A stretch of 64,000 nucleotides of DNA from Thermothielavioides terrestris NRRL 8126 (taxonomy: Eukaryota; Ascomycota; Sordariomycetes; Sordariales; Chaetomiaceae). Positions 48,653 through 59,700 of this stretch are shown piece by piece. A program made the translations under genes and the position numbers. Where the stretch lies: positions 1,550,001 to 1,614,000 of the forward strand of contig NC_016462.1 of NCBI RefSeq assembly GCF_000226115.1, read 5' to 3'. Position 1 is the first letter of the stretch, and the number at the start of each line of letters is the position of its first letter. The notes under the pieces are model-generated. The model saw nothing but the letters and a program-made list of their open reading frames with translations, made no database searches and was not told the DNA's origin.

Positions 48653-51169
48653 ATGTTACGCCGGCCGGCCCCAACCAGCCTGAGAATGGGCATAGACCGC
48701 GACGTCTACCAGATAGTGGTCAAACTCGAAGAACAGGCCGTCGCAGCGGCGGAAGAGGAGGAGGGGGGAGGATCGGGCGGGCGGAAGGACAGGGCACGCC
48801 TCACGGTCGCATCTGTCTACGACGCCATCAAGCGCTCAAACTCGAGCTTGGCCCGCCAGAAAAAGCGCCCGTTGGAGGACGCAATCGAGCGAGTGCTGGC
48901 CGTGCGGAAGGCGCAGACCCGGGCCGACGAGCAGGAGGAGGACTCGGACGACCTGCTGGAGGCCCAGGAACGCGCAAAAGCGGCAAGGGCCGACCGCGAT
49001 GCCAACCTGCTCAACCGCCAGATTGCCAAGTCATGGGGATTTGCCAGTAGCGAAAAACGGCCCGGCGCAGCCGCAGGCACTGGCACAGGCACGACCGGGA
49101 CCGGGACGACGTCACCAGCCACCACTACGCCCGCCGCTACGACCCCCGATATCTTTGCCACGGGTGCATCTGCCATGAATGCCGCCGCTCCTCCAGTCGC
49201 GTCCGACAGGCAAGCTAATGGCGAACCACGGCCCAAGAAGAGGAAAGGCGCCTCCAAGGACGTCGACCGCAGCCCCCCCACCAGCATCTCCATCCGGGAC
49301 ATTGCCGGCGTGGGAAGCACGCTACGGATGCTGCTGAAAGAGGTCTGGTTCCCGCTGCGCGGCGGCGAGGCCTGCGAGCAAATGGGCTACCGATACGACA
49401 ACGGCGTCCTGCTCCATGGCCCGTCGGGCTGCGGCAAGACCACCCTCGCCCATGCCGTCGCGGGGAGCATAGGCGTGGCCTTCATTCCCATATCGGCCCC
49501 GTCCATCGTCGGCGGCACCTCGGGCGAGTCGGAGAAGAACATCCGGGACGTGTTCGACGAGGCCATCCGGCTCGCCCCCTGTCTCGTGTTCATCGACGAG
49601 ATCGATGCCATCGCCGGCAAGCGGGAGAGCGCCAACAAGGGCATGGAGAGCCGCATCGTCGCCGAGATCATGAACGGCATGGACCGGATCAAGCAGAACA
49701 CGCCGCTGGGCAAGAACGTGGTCGTGTTGGCGGCGACCAACCGCCCGGATTTCCTCGATTCCGCCATCCGTCGCCGCTTCAGCACCGAGATCGACATGGG
49801 CATGCCGGGCGAGCGCGCGCGCGAGCAGATCCTCCGCTCGCTGACCCGCGACCTGAGCCTCGCCGACGACGTCGACTTCAAAAAGCTGGCCAAGATGACG
49901 CCCGGCTTCGTCGGCAGCGATCTGCAATACGTGGTCAAGGCGGCCGTCTCCGAGAGCTTCCAGGGGAACCTCACCGAGTTGCTAGACCGAGCGCGAGCCG
50001 CGCACCCCGACGACGACGGTCTCGGCGACGTCGAGGAAGCCCAGCGCGACTGGCTGCTCCTCGAGCGCCACGATCGGATCTCCTGGGGCGAGAGCCGCAT
50101 CACCATGGCCCAGTTCAAGACGGCCGTCTCGCGGGTCCAGCCGGCCTCCAAGCGGGAAGGTTTCAGCACCATACCCGACACGACGTGGGCCGACGTCGGC
50201 GCGCTCGAGGACGTCCGCAAGAAGCTCGAGATGTCCATCATCGGCCCGATCAAGAACCCGGAGCTGTTCAACCGCGTGGGCATCAAGCCGGCCGCCGGCA
50301 TCCTGCTCTGGGGCCCGCCCGGGTGCGGCAAGACGCTGGTGGCCAAGGCGGTGGCCAACGAGTCCAAGGCCAACTTCATCTCCATCAAGGGCCCGGAGCT
50401 GCTCAACAAGTACGTGGGGGAGTCGGAGCGGGCGGTGCGGCAGCTGTTCGCGCGCGCCAAGTCGTCGGCGCCCTGCATCCTGTTCTTCGACGAGATGGAC
50501 GCGCTGGTGCCCCGGCGCGACGACTCGCTGTCGGACGCGAGCGCTCGCGTCGTCAACACCCTGCTGACCGAGCTCGACGGCGTCGGCGACCGCTCCGGCA
50601 TCTACGTCATCGGCGCCACCAACCGGCCCGACATCATCGACGAGGCCATCCGCCGCCCGGGCCGCCTCGGCACCAGCATCTACGTCGGCCTGCCCTCCGC
50701 CGAGGACCGCGTCGACATCCTCCGCACCCTGTACCGCAACACCGTCGGCCGCGCGCGCAGGCAGGCGCAAGCGCAGGCCCAGGCCCAAGCCCAGGCGCGG
50801 GCGCATCCGCAGGACCAGGACGTCGACATGCTCGGCACCGGCAGCGACAGCGGCGCAGCCGGCGAGGCCGTGCTCGAGAAGGTGGCGCTCGACCTGCGGT
50901 GCACCGGCTTCTCGGGCGCCGACCTGGGCAACCTGATGCAGGCGGCCGCGCAGGCCTGCCTGGAGCGGGCGTACCTGGCGACGGCAGAAAGAAGGAGGAG
51001 GAGGAGGAGGAGGGAAGACGGGAGGGAGGAGGAGGAGGAGGACGGAGAGGCAGCAGAAGCAGAAGCAGAAGTGGCGGATCCGGTCATCACCATGGAGGAC
51101 TGGGAGAAGGCGCTGAGCGAGGTCAAGCCCAGCGTCAAGGACGCCGACAAGTACGTGTTTCAAGGGTAG
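48653..51169 (+). CDS. RIX7: Rix7/NVL-type AAA-ATPase, pre-60S ribosome remodeller
   Basis: A single uninterrupted exon of 838 aa encodes a type II AAA-ATPase with two ATPase modules. The N-terminal segment (DRDVYQIVVKLEEQ ... YDAIKRSNSSLARQKKRPLEDAIERVL) matches the Rix7/NVL amino-terminal domain. D1 has Walker A GPSGCGKTT at about residue 256 and Walker B LVFIDEIDA with E316. D2 has Walker A GPPGCGKTL at about 554 and Walker B LFFDEMDAL with E614. Both modules keep the sensor/arginine-finger regions (ATNRPDFLDSAIRRRF; ATNRPDIIDEAIRRPGR). The family works in the nucleolus/nucleoplasm, extracting assembly factors from pre-60S particles. Oddities are a Gln-Ala repeat near residue 705 and a basic then acidic run in the C-terminal helical region. 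An assignment to Cdc48 is unlikely given the N-domain. Confidence 0.95.
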   Translation: MLRRPAPTSLRMGIDRDVYQIVVKLEEQAVAAAEEEEGGGSGGRKDRARLTVASVYDAIKRSNSSLARQKKRPLEDAIERVLAVRKAQTRADEQEEDSDDLLEAQERAKAARADRDANLLNRQIAKSWGFASSEKRPGAAAGTGTGTTGTGTTSPATTTPAATTPDIFATGASAMNAAAPPVASDRQANGEPRPKKRKGASKDVDRSPPTSISIRDIAGVGSTLRMLLKEVWFPLRGGEACEQMGYRYDNGVLLHGPSGCGKTTLAHAVAGSIGVAFIPISAPSIVGGTSGESEKNIRDVFDEAIRLAPCLVFIDEIDAIAGKRESANKGMESRIVAEIMNGMDRIKQNTPLGKNVVVLAATNRPDFLDSAIRRRFSTEIDMGMPGERAREQILRSLTRDLSLADDVDFKKLAKMTPGFVGSDLQYVVKAAVSESFQGNLTELLDRARAAHPDDDGLGDVEEAQRDWLLLERHDRISWGESRITMAQFKTAVSRVQPASKREGFSTIPDTTWADVGALEDVRKKLEMSIIGPIKNPELFNRVGIKPAAGILLWGPPGCGKTLVAKAVANESKANFISIKGPELLNKYVGESERAVRQLFARAKSSAPCILFFDEMDALVPRRDDSLSDASARVVNTLLTELDGVGDRSGIYVIGATNRPDIIDEAIRRPGRLGTSIYVGLPSAEDRVDILRTLYRNTVGRARRQAQAQAQAQAQARAHPQDQDVDMLGTGSDSGAAGEAVLEKVALDLRCTGFSGADLGNLMQAAAQACLERAYLATAERRRRRRRREDGREEEEEDGEAAEAEAEVADPVITMEDWEKALSEVKPSVKDADKYVFQG

Positions 51170-51657
51170 GAGGGAGGGAGAAGCCCGCTTGCGCGTGCTT
51201 TTTTCTGTGTCAGGCAAGGGAGGGCTCGGGGGGCTACTACGCAAGAAGGCTTCGGAGTTGAGGTGGTGTTTTAGACTCGGCCTGATTTCTTTTGATACAG
51301 TACTCGAGGTAGTCTGGGGGTACGACGGGACGGGGTTTGTGTGATGACTGGATAATCGTCCGTCGCAAGAGAAGCAAGCAAAGAATCCTTTCTTGGCAAG
51401 AGCAGAATTATCATTTTCCATCACCACGAGCGCCGCCAAGCACATGGTCTAGTAGCCGTCCGTCTATGTTACAGTAGTTGTGCTTTACAAGAGCCGCCCC
51501 GTCTAATGCAGAAAGGAAGTAGCAAGAGCTGACAACTCCCCTTCTCGTCCCCCGACCTCAACCACGACCCGAACCCCGCCTCTCTACCATGATTAAGGTG
51601 ACGGGACCGGGTTTAATAATACAACGACGTCGCCATACCCCGGGGTTCCGCTGGAAT
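51170..51657. other. Convergent 3' region between RIX7 and cytochrome c
   Basis: About 490 bp of 3' UTR-like sequence between two genes that point at each other. No gene is supported. Confidence 0.5.
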
Positions 51658-52545
51658 TTATGCGGTGGCCTCCTTGAGGTAGCTGGAGAGCAAACACGGT
51701 TAGTGTCTGGCTGGGGGAGGAATTGGATGGGCAAAGGGGAAAAGGGGAGGCCGTACGTGATCAGGTCGTTCCTGTCCTTGTCCTTCTTCAGACCGCCGAA
51801 GGCCATCTTGGTGCCGGGAATGTACTTCTTGGGGTTCTCGAGGTATTCGAACTTTAGAGGTGAGGGCAGCGTTAGCACAACATAGCGCGCTTTCGGCCTG
51901 GGATGCGCCGGGGGGGAGAGGGGGGGGGGACGTACCAGAGTGTTCTCGTCCCAGGTGATGCCCTTCTGCTTGTTGGCGTCGGTGTAGGCGTAGCCCTCGA
52001 CGGAGCCCGTCTTGCGGCCGAACAGGCCGTGCAGCGCGGGGCCGATCTTGTTGCCGCCGCCCGCCTCGAGGGTGTGGCACTGCGCGCAGCGCGTCTTGAA
52101 GAGGTTGGCACCCTTCTTGGCGTCACCTGTATGGGGAGCGCGCCGAATGGTCAGCAAGCTGCCGTCTCTCTGCCGGATCAAAGTAGCCGCATGTCTATGG
52201 TGCTCCTCGAGGGTCTCGCTCCGCTGTACAGTGCATTGGCAGTGGTGTCGTCTCGCCCTCGTCCGCCGTCCCGGAATCCGGTTTGCGCCTGGCAAAATGA
52301 CGCAACCACCGCGACCGGCATGAAACGGAGTACCAAGGGCGGCAATGGAGCAGAACACCAGTGGCCCGAGGAAGTAGAGGGGCTCGAGCGAGGTGGAACT
52401 CTCTTCGAGATATCTGGGCATGTACGGGGTGCCAATGGCTCGCGAAAGTCGAGCTGCAGCGCGCACTGCACATGCGGCCGGCGGCGCAAATCGAGGGGGG
52501 ATTGGAGTCAGGAGTAGCTCGGTACATACCAGCAGAGAAGCCCAT
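51658..52545 (-). CDS. CYC1: Cytochrome c
   Basis: Four minus-strand exons, 52545-52530, 52126-51936, 51851-51757 and 51682-51658, give 108 aa, the usual fungal length. It is the soluble electron carrier of the mitochondrial intermembrane space, between complexes III and IV. Visible features are [15 protein letters not shown], the heme attachment CAQCH, the [13 protein letters not shown] segment, and the axial Met in PGTKMAFGG; it ends NDLITYLKEATA. Intron 1 is unusually long (403 nt, donor GTATGT) and follows a 16-nt coding exon. Introns 2 and 3 are 84 and 74 nt with CTAAC branch sites. Phases match at all joins. Maturation by heme lyase is known for the family. Confidence 0.97.
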
Positions 52546-53284
52546 TTTGAAGGTTGTGTATTAGAAGATAGAACTTGGAGGAAAACGTAGACGTTGCAAG
52601 GATAGTGGGTATCTTGAGGAAGACTGGTTGCAAAGGAGACAGGAAAAAGTTCAAGAAAAAAATCAGGGTGAGGCGGTTGTTGTTGGCTGGCGGCCGAAGC
52701 CGCGACAGGGCCCAGCCGGAATTTTTTGCAAGCTTTCCAGCAATGACCTTGGCCAAGACGGCGCATCACGGCAAGGCGAACCGCAGTGGAGCCTGGCGTG
52801 AGTTCCCACAATTTCCCTTAGTTGACCAATAGCGTCGTGGTGGTTAGTCAGGCCTGACGGACAAACTCGGGATTGTCCGGCGCACTCATCCGACTTTCTT
52901 GGTGCCTTGGTTCCTGGCCGGGCAAGCGGCAGAGCTTGGTCTGGGCGCAAAGTCAAGATGGTACGACCTTCGCTAACTTAACCGCAATGGGAGAGCAACT
53001 TGAAGTGGAACCTGCAGCTCGCTGACACACGCGAGTTTCTGACCACTCGCCAATCGCTTGACGATTTCTGGATTCTGGAGTTGAGCCGCACCGCGACGTC
53101 CGCTGCTCCGCCCATTGAATGCCAGGCTGCCCGCCGAGGGGGGTAACGTTCAGCAGCGGATGCCAATCGTGTGCCGCCCGTGATTGAGGAGAGGACAACA
53201 GCCCCCGTTCCGAGGTTCCAAGACACAGCGGCTCTCGCCCGGAGCCGAAGACCCTTCCTTCACCCCCCGCCAGCCCACAGCAAC
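52546..53284. other. Divergent promoter region (cytochrome c / mitochondrial membrane protein)
   Basis: These 739 bp lie between divergent start codons, and both neighbours are mitochondrial. No gene is supported. A TTGACCAATAG at about 52821 contains a CCAAT box on the plus strand, a common HAP-complex target in respiratory gene promoters. Its use is unproven. Confidence 0.4.
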
Positions 53285-54235
53285 ATGGCGTCCCCGGCTT
53301 CCATTCCCCGCTTCCTCCTGCCGCAGTCCGGCCAAATATGGCGCCGAGCGGCTCCGTCCCCGTCCGCAGCCGCCGCTGTCTCCCGCCGCGTCTTTGCCAG
53401 ATTATCCAGCAGCAAACCGAGCAAGGCGCCCCCAAGTCCACGGGTCCTCGCCAAACCCGAGCGCTTCACTCCGCCCTCCCACGGCTCCCGTCTGCCCAAG
53501 AAGACGCCTCCGCGCCACTATGGCGGCGAGCTGAGCGCCGAGGAGGTCGCGGCGCAAGCGCAGCGCGACTACCCGGGCCTGCCGCCGCCGCCAAACTCGC
53601 GCGCCCACTGGTTCCTGCACAGCCGTTGGATCCACGTGGTCATCACAGTGGTGCGTCCTTTTGCACAGAACCTAACCTACCTTTAATGACAGACGGAAAC
53701 CTAACTCTCCCTCCCTTTCCCCTCCCACCAGGGCACGCTCTCCGGGCTCGCAATCTACACCTTCGCGCTGTCCTTCTCGCGGACGTCGCCCTTCGCCGAC
53801 ATGCTCCCGCCGGCGTCGGACTACCTGTACCACCCGATCCGGTCGACGGCGGTGCTGATCGAGGTGCTGCGGCTGCACGAGGCGCACAAGTCGGCGCGCA
53901 TCAGCGAGAAGCGCAAGCGCAACGTCGACGACGTGGCCAAGCGCGCCGCGTACCGCAAGGCCCACGGCCTGCCCGAGGAGATGGGCCTGTTCAACCAGCC
54001 GATGGCCAAGATCCGGGACGAGGATGGCGAGAGTGGTGCTGCGGCGGCGGCTGAGGGGTCCGAGAAGGAGAAGGAGCAGCAGCGGCCGCAGCCGCAAGAG
54101 GCAGGGGCTGGTGGGACCGCCGAGGCGCAAAGTGAAGGAGGACATGGGCCGGCGGCTGAGCCGAGGAGGCTCACGGAGGAGGAGCGGCAGGCAGTGGTAA
54201 AGGAGACCAAGGGGAGGTGGCTGGGTATCTTTTGA
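53285..54235 (+). CDS. Conserved fungal mitochondrial single-TM protein (function unknown)
   Basis: Exons 53285-53650 and 53732-54235, with an 81-nt intron (donor GTGCGT, acceptor CACCAG), give 289 aa. The N-terminus is rich in Arg, Ser and Ala with no acidic residues (RFLLPQSGQIWRRAA...SRRVFARLSSS), typical of a mitochondrial presequence. A conserved-looking block RHYGGELSAEEVAAQAQRDYPG precedes one transmembrane helix at about residues 114-138 (WIHVVIT-VGTLSGLAIYTFAL) that spans the intron. After it comes a charged region (HEAHKSARISEKRKRNVDDVAKRA) and a low-complexity acidic tail ending KGRWLGIF. It looks like an inner-membrane protein. I recognise no named family. Confidence 0.8.
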
Positions 54236-54463
54236 TTTATGTGCCTCCGACTCTGTAGGTCTGTATGGCATACACCAGGGTGTACTCTATTGTACCATAA
54301 AAAAACGGGCGCTGGGCAAAGGAGACGGGGAATGGTTGGGCACACGGTGGGACGAGGCGGGAAAAGCGGGATCACGAAACCACACAGCAACACGACTTCC
54401 CTTTTCCCCCCATTTAAATCAACCACCAGCACCACCATCACCACCCCGCCTCGCAGACCTCGC

Positions 54464-54620
54464 TCACCCCAAATCCACCCCCTCCAACGCATCCAGCACC
54501 TCATCCACCACCCCGCCCCGCTCCAGCACCTTCTGCACCATCGCCCCCAGCACCATCCTCTTCGCCCCGCCCCGCGGCGCCCGCCACACCCCCTCAGGGA
54601 CCTCGGCCTCGGCCGTCTTT

Positions 54621-54665
<45 letters not shown>

Positions 54666-55816
54666 CCCGCCACCGCTGTCGCCGCCGCCGCCGCCCCGTT
54701 CGCCCCTGTCCCGTACGCTGGGTTCGCCGCGTTGGCCACGCCGGGCGGCGTCAGCCTCGACGGCGGGTCGATCGTCCGGATGGAGAGCAGGCGCAGGTTG
54801 CGGGGGGGCCCGCGGCCGTCTGTCGGTAGTTGGTTGTGTGGTGGTAATGGTGGTGGTGGTTGGTGCGGTTGTTGTTGTCGTTGGTGTTGTTGTTGTTCGT
54901 GGTGGTCGTGATCCGACGTGCCCGTGACTGAGACGGCCAGGGCGACGTCGGCGACGGCGAGCTCTTCCTTGGAGGGGTCGAAGATGATGTTGTTGCCGAC
55001 CGCCATGACGAGGAGGGTTATTGGCGGTCGGGCGGGGGCTGGCTGGGAGGATTTCGTGGTGCTGCTGATGGTGGTGGTGGTGGACGACCGCGGGAAGAGA
55101 TAGGGCGCGGCTGCCCAGTCGTCGTCGAAAAAAGGGTCTTCGTCGCCCTCGGACTTGAGGCGCGGGAGGCGGGTGGAGAGCAGCGCGAGGTGGGTTGTGA
55201 GGGAGAGCAGCGGGAGGGGATAGGAGAGCGGGGGGGAGATGAGGATTATCTAGGGCGGTCCAAGTCAATCACGCGCTGTTCCAGGGGCGTGTTGTGAGAG
55301 GGAGGGAGAACATACGTCAATGTAGAGCTTCCAGTGGAAGCGCCTGTTGATCCACAGCTTCTTGGCAAATTCCCCGTCGGCAAGCAACGCCTCACTCAGC
55401 ATGGCAGCCAGAAACGCAGTCCCAGAGTCGTCGTCCCTCAGCCCGGGGATCTCCACGGTTATCTCGACCCACGAGGCCTCCCCCTTCCTCCGGTCCTCGC
55501 CCTCTCTTGCCTCCGCATCCCCGACGTCCTCGTCCTCATCGCCGCCAATATTCCCTTCGATAAAGACAGTCTCGTCCCCGGCCCGCTGCGCGGTCCGCTC
55601 GACCTCGGCCTTCACGCCGACAATGGCCTCGGTGCCGTCCGCGAAGCATATCCTTGCGCTGCCGTTCGTGCCCGGGAGGATGCCCGTCTCGGCAACGAGG
55701 GGGCGGAACTGGGTCGGGGAGCGGCCGTCCGGGCGGATGGGCGGCGTCAGGGAGAGCGAGGCGTGCAGGTAGGCGAGCTCGGCCGGGGAGAGGAGGACGT
55801 GTTGGCTTGACGCCAT
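54464..55816 (-). CDS. RRP42: Exosome core subunit Rrp42 (RNase PH-like)
   Basis: Minus-strand exons 55816-55316 and 55249-54464 flank a 66-nt intron and give 428 aa. The exosome ring subunit supports 3'-5' RNA processing and decay in nucleus and cytoplasm. The N-terminal RNase PH domain is clear: LSPAELAYLHASLSLTPPIRPDGRSPTQFRPL, then GSARICFADGTEAIVGVKAEVE, then LYID-IILISPPLSYPLPLLS across the intron, then the AVGNNIIFDPSKEELAVAD block. At 428 aa it is much longer than the roughly 265-aa yeast protein. The excess is an acidic loop near residue 110, a His/Gln/Pro-rich insert at about 280-310, an Ala run and 15 consecutive Gln at about 363-377. Like other eukaryotic ring subunits, it is expected to be catalytically inactive. 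Confidence 0.9.
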
Positions 55817-56722
55817 TGTGTTGTCTTCGTTGGTGCTCTTTTCCTTACTTTTGACTTTCCTTCTTTTTCTTCCGGCCTGTTTCTGCCTTGTTCTTGAATG
55901 AGGTCGTTCTTCGACTCCCAATGGCGGTGGGGATCGCAGCGACGCTGAACTCCAATCCCTGATGAAAGCTTGACTTGTTTGGGTTTTGCCGTGCTGGGAA
56001 TTTTTGGAGGTGAGGGGCAGGCAGGGGTCCCGCGGAACTGTGTAGCTAACCGATGAGGCTGGCAGCTGAAGGCTTAAGATGCAGTGAAGGTGGGGCCAGC
56101 CTTGCCTGACCACAGGTGCTCTGTGAATCCGTACTGTGTAAGTTTCAGGAAACTCGTTAGGTAAGCTACCTCCTAACTGTGCAGTTGGAAGGCAGAGAAT
56201 TACACTAGACTAGGTACCAAGGGGGTAGGTAGTTACCTAATTCCAGACATGCACTCCGTCATCGAGTATGCGCATCCCCTGCTCAAGGTAGTTCCCAGCA
56301 CAACCCATCTGGAAATAAGGCATTATTATTTCCTGCTGGCCGGGTATCTCAGGTAAGTCCCGGCCTCTACATGCATAAAATAGGTACACACAACTACCAG
56401 GAGCTCGGTACTTGAGCTCGAGGTTCCATCAACCCTGCCCATGGCATCATAAGAGTCCCCTGAGTACTCCATATGCCCACCCCATGAATATGTACCTGAG
56501 ATGTCTATCTTGTCCCTGCCCACCCCGTGCTCAGGCAAACGGAAAGGAAAAAAGCCACATGGCAGTTCCGTGTGCGCCAGATCCATGTAAAACAAACGCC
56601 CTCTTTTGATGCTCCCATTTCTTGCTCTGTAGGGCCATACCCTCTCTCCATGGCCCACACGAAGGAGAGTGAGCGAAAGAGGGAGCGGGAGCACTCCGAA
56701 AAGGAGGAGAAATGAAATAGAG
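55817..56722. other. Promoter of RRP42 and 3' region of the PARP-E2 gene
   Basis: About 900 bp between two leftward genes. No gene is supported. A patch of GGTAGGTAGTTACC / CTAGGTACC motifs lies near 56208-56241, like the one near 1533. Confidence 0.5.
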
Positions 56723-59700
56723 TCAAACCCCATTCGCCGTGACGCGCAAATTCGCCGGCACCGTCCAACCATGCGCGTTCGCGGCCCTGATAAACGCCTC
56801 AATCGCCTCGGCAATGCCATAATCCATCCATGGTCCAGCCTGACGTAGACCACGGGCTTTTCCCATCTGCAGCACCGCCGGATCCAGCCTCGCGGGCTGC
56901 GGATCGGTGCTGCACAGCGCCACGCGCACCTGCAGGAAGACGCTCTCCATGCTGTTGGCGGGGCTCCAGCCGGTGGCCGTCAGCAGCTCCATGCACATGG
57001 CACCGCCGGCCGTGACGTGGCCGCCGCCGCCGTTCATGAAGGGCAGGAAGCGCGGGCGGACAACGCGGACGAAGGGCGGCGAGAAGGGGAAGTCGGGCCC
57101 AAAGCGCACCTCCATGACGATGGAGCCGATGCCGCTCTTCTTCATGTCCCGAGCCAGCGGCAGCGACGCATCGAAGCTGTGCAGTTCGACGATCCACTGA
57201 TAGAGGTTGCTGACCTGGTCGAAGTCCATGTACCAGCCGAGCTCGTGGAGCGGCGTGGTGGCCTGGATGTTCTGCAGGCGCACCAGCTCGCGGCTCAGGG
57301 ATTTGGTTCCCGAGTCTGTGGCGAAGGAGGGGGGAGCAAGACGGGGCAGGGTCGACAGGTCTAGCGAGCCCGGCACGAAGTCGGTCAGCAAATGATCGAT
57401 GCTAGCGGGCGTCGGAGGGCCGGTCGCGACGCTGTAGGGAGCTGGTTGTTAGCTTTTGCTTGGGGAAGAAAAAAAAGGGTGAACAGAGTCTCACGTACAT
57501 GTCTTCAACCTCGGCCGTGACCACGCTAGAGGCACGCGATGCGGACTTCTTTTTCGGCGGGTCCTGGGCCGTGTCAAGCTTATCATCGCTGAACAAGATG
57601 GCCATTTCCTCAGCATCTTCGTCGTCGCTCTCCTCCAGCCGCTGGACCGTTCGCTTCGCGGGACCTGGTGCGACAGCATCGGTCCGGTTAATGGTTCGGA
57701 GCGGGATGGCGGAAAGCGGGATCTTTAAAGGCTTTTCGGACTGCCCATAGACCTGGTGCGAGTGAGGTTGGGGATAGAATGTCTGGCTGCTCGCCGATTG
57801 CTGCAATGGTCCCTGTTTACGAGGTAGGTTTTGACCTCGCTGGGGCCCAGGACGAGAAGGTCCGAAGGACTGCGTCTGGACAAACAAGTAGCGGCACTGA
57901 TGCCAGTCGGGCTGAGATACCACATAGTGCGGCGTGCAAGACACGAACTCGTCCGGCGCATTGATGATTTCGTTCAGACTCAGGCAACTGGTGATTCTGA
58001 GATCCGAGTTTGGCCACTGTGATCCCATGTAGGCATAACCGGTGCTTATACTGGAGCGGGGGCTGAAGTAGACGCCATTTCCAAAGGCGCGACCGGAGGT
58101 GACGTCCCGGTAGTCCAAGCCAGTCCGCAAGATGCTGTGCCAGTTGGAGAGGCGGCTTCCGTGCCATGCGAAGATTGTCGGATTCTCTTTCATGTGTTTC
58201 CGTGCAGCGACTTCTTGGAGCGCCCGATTGAACCGCAATTCCTTGTCCGGCGAGCCTTGCGCGAAGCGGAACTGCACCCATCCGTCCATCCCTAAGATGC
58301 GCTCATGTTCTCGGTTTCTACCCCTGCCGGCCGGAGGCAGCGTGCCCGCCGAGGCGCCGATCTGGCCCCTCCATCGTCCAGCAACCTCGCGCGATCGGTC
58401 GACTTGGAAGATACACGACCGGTTGGATGACACGATCCACTGGAGGAGCGAGGCTGCGGCCGGCGAAATGCGGTCCATGTCGCGGATGCTGCTGTATGGA
58501 TGATCGGCCAGCCAGTCCTCAATATCGAGGATAGGCGGGAGCGTGTCTAAAATGTTTCGTATGGCAATGCCCTTGTCCACGTCGCTCAGGGCGTCGAAGT
58601 CGGTGTCATAGAGAAAAACGTCGACAATCCCATCCTCCTCCGCGCCGAGTTGGTCGGGAAGAGCGCAAGCTGGAGCTGGTGTAGCTGACGCCTGAGCTGG
58701 TGCAGCCCACGCCTGAGCTGTTGCAGCCCGAGCCTGAGCTATTGGAGCCCATGGCTGAACTGTTGCAACCAACGCATTAGGTGGTGGAGGCGGCACTGGA
58801 TTCCACGATTTCGCACTGCTCGTGTCGGAGTGGCCCTTTACTTCAATTATGACCGTTCTAGTGGCCTTGAATACCTCCTGGATACGCGCGTGGTGAGCCA
58901 CAGTCCGCCCAGGTTTGCGGAATGCAAGCCATCCCCCAGGTGCCAGGCCACCGTCGAAACGCCTGGCCCCTCCCTCCTCTAACACGAGACGGGTGTTTCC
59001 CGCCGCTGTAATTGCCTTGAGGGGATCGGCCGTTGCGTTGGAAAAATGTGGAACTCGAAGACGTAATCCGACCGGGGGAGTGCGCATCGAGAGCTTAGGC
59101 GGCGTTGTTGATTGCTGCATGGGCGTGGGCCGAAGACTGCCCGGATGGGGCTCGGCGGCCGCATAGCACAGACTGACTAGGAGGTCAACGACGTACGGCT
59201 CGGTGAGAATCTCGTGCTCGATAGCGGGACCAAGTCCCATGGCCATGTACTGAAACAGGCAGAGCCCATCTGCACACACGTACGGGCGCAGAGCTTCGAA
59301 GTCCTCCTTGAGCCGCCTGTGGCATCGCAAGCAGTACTTTGTGCAGTCGACAAAGTATCTCGTGACAAACTGCATTGCGATGAGCGGGAAGCTGCGCTCG
59401 CTCGCAGGTAAGTTCTCCATGAGATGGTCTCGGCCGAGTGGGCCATGGTGCTCCGGCGCCGAAACTTTCACTGGCGAGCTGCATCCGGAATCACGCCCCT
59501 GGAGAGGCTCAGGGAGACCCTGGTCTTCGGAGCAGAGGCCGATGCTGGTCCGCAGAAGCTCGTTTGCCTCGTCCCAGCCAAGCCCACGGGACTCGCGAAG
59601 CTTCAGCAGGGAGACGAAGCTTTCGCGCAGGAATTGCTCAAGCGAGTTAGAGATGAAGAGCTTCTGAAAGTCATCGCTGTCAGAGTCCAAGTGCTTGGCT

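Noticed and set aside
49387..51445. Long open frames antisense to RIX7
   Set aside because: They mirror the GC-rich codon pattern of RIX7, with no family resemblance, and the sense protein is unambiguous.
51558..52811. A single long minus-strand frame covering cytochrome c as one 417-codon gene
   Set aside because: It reads through intron 1 and out of frame through exon 1. The spliced model gives a perfect 108-aa cytochrome c.
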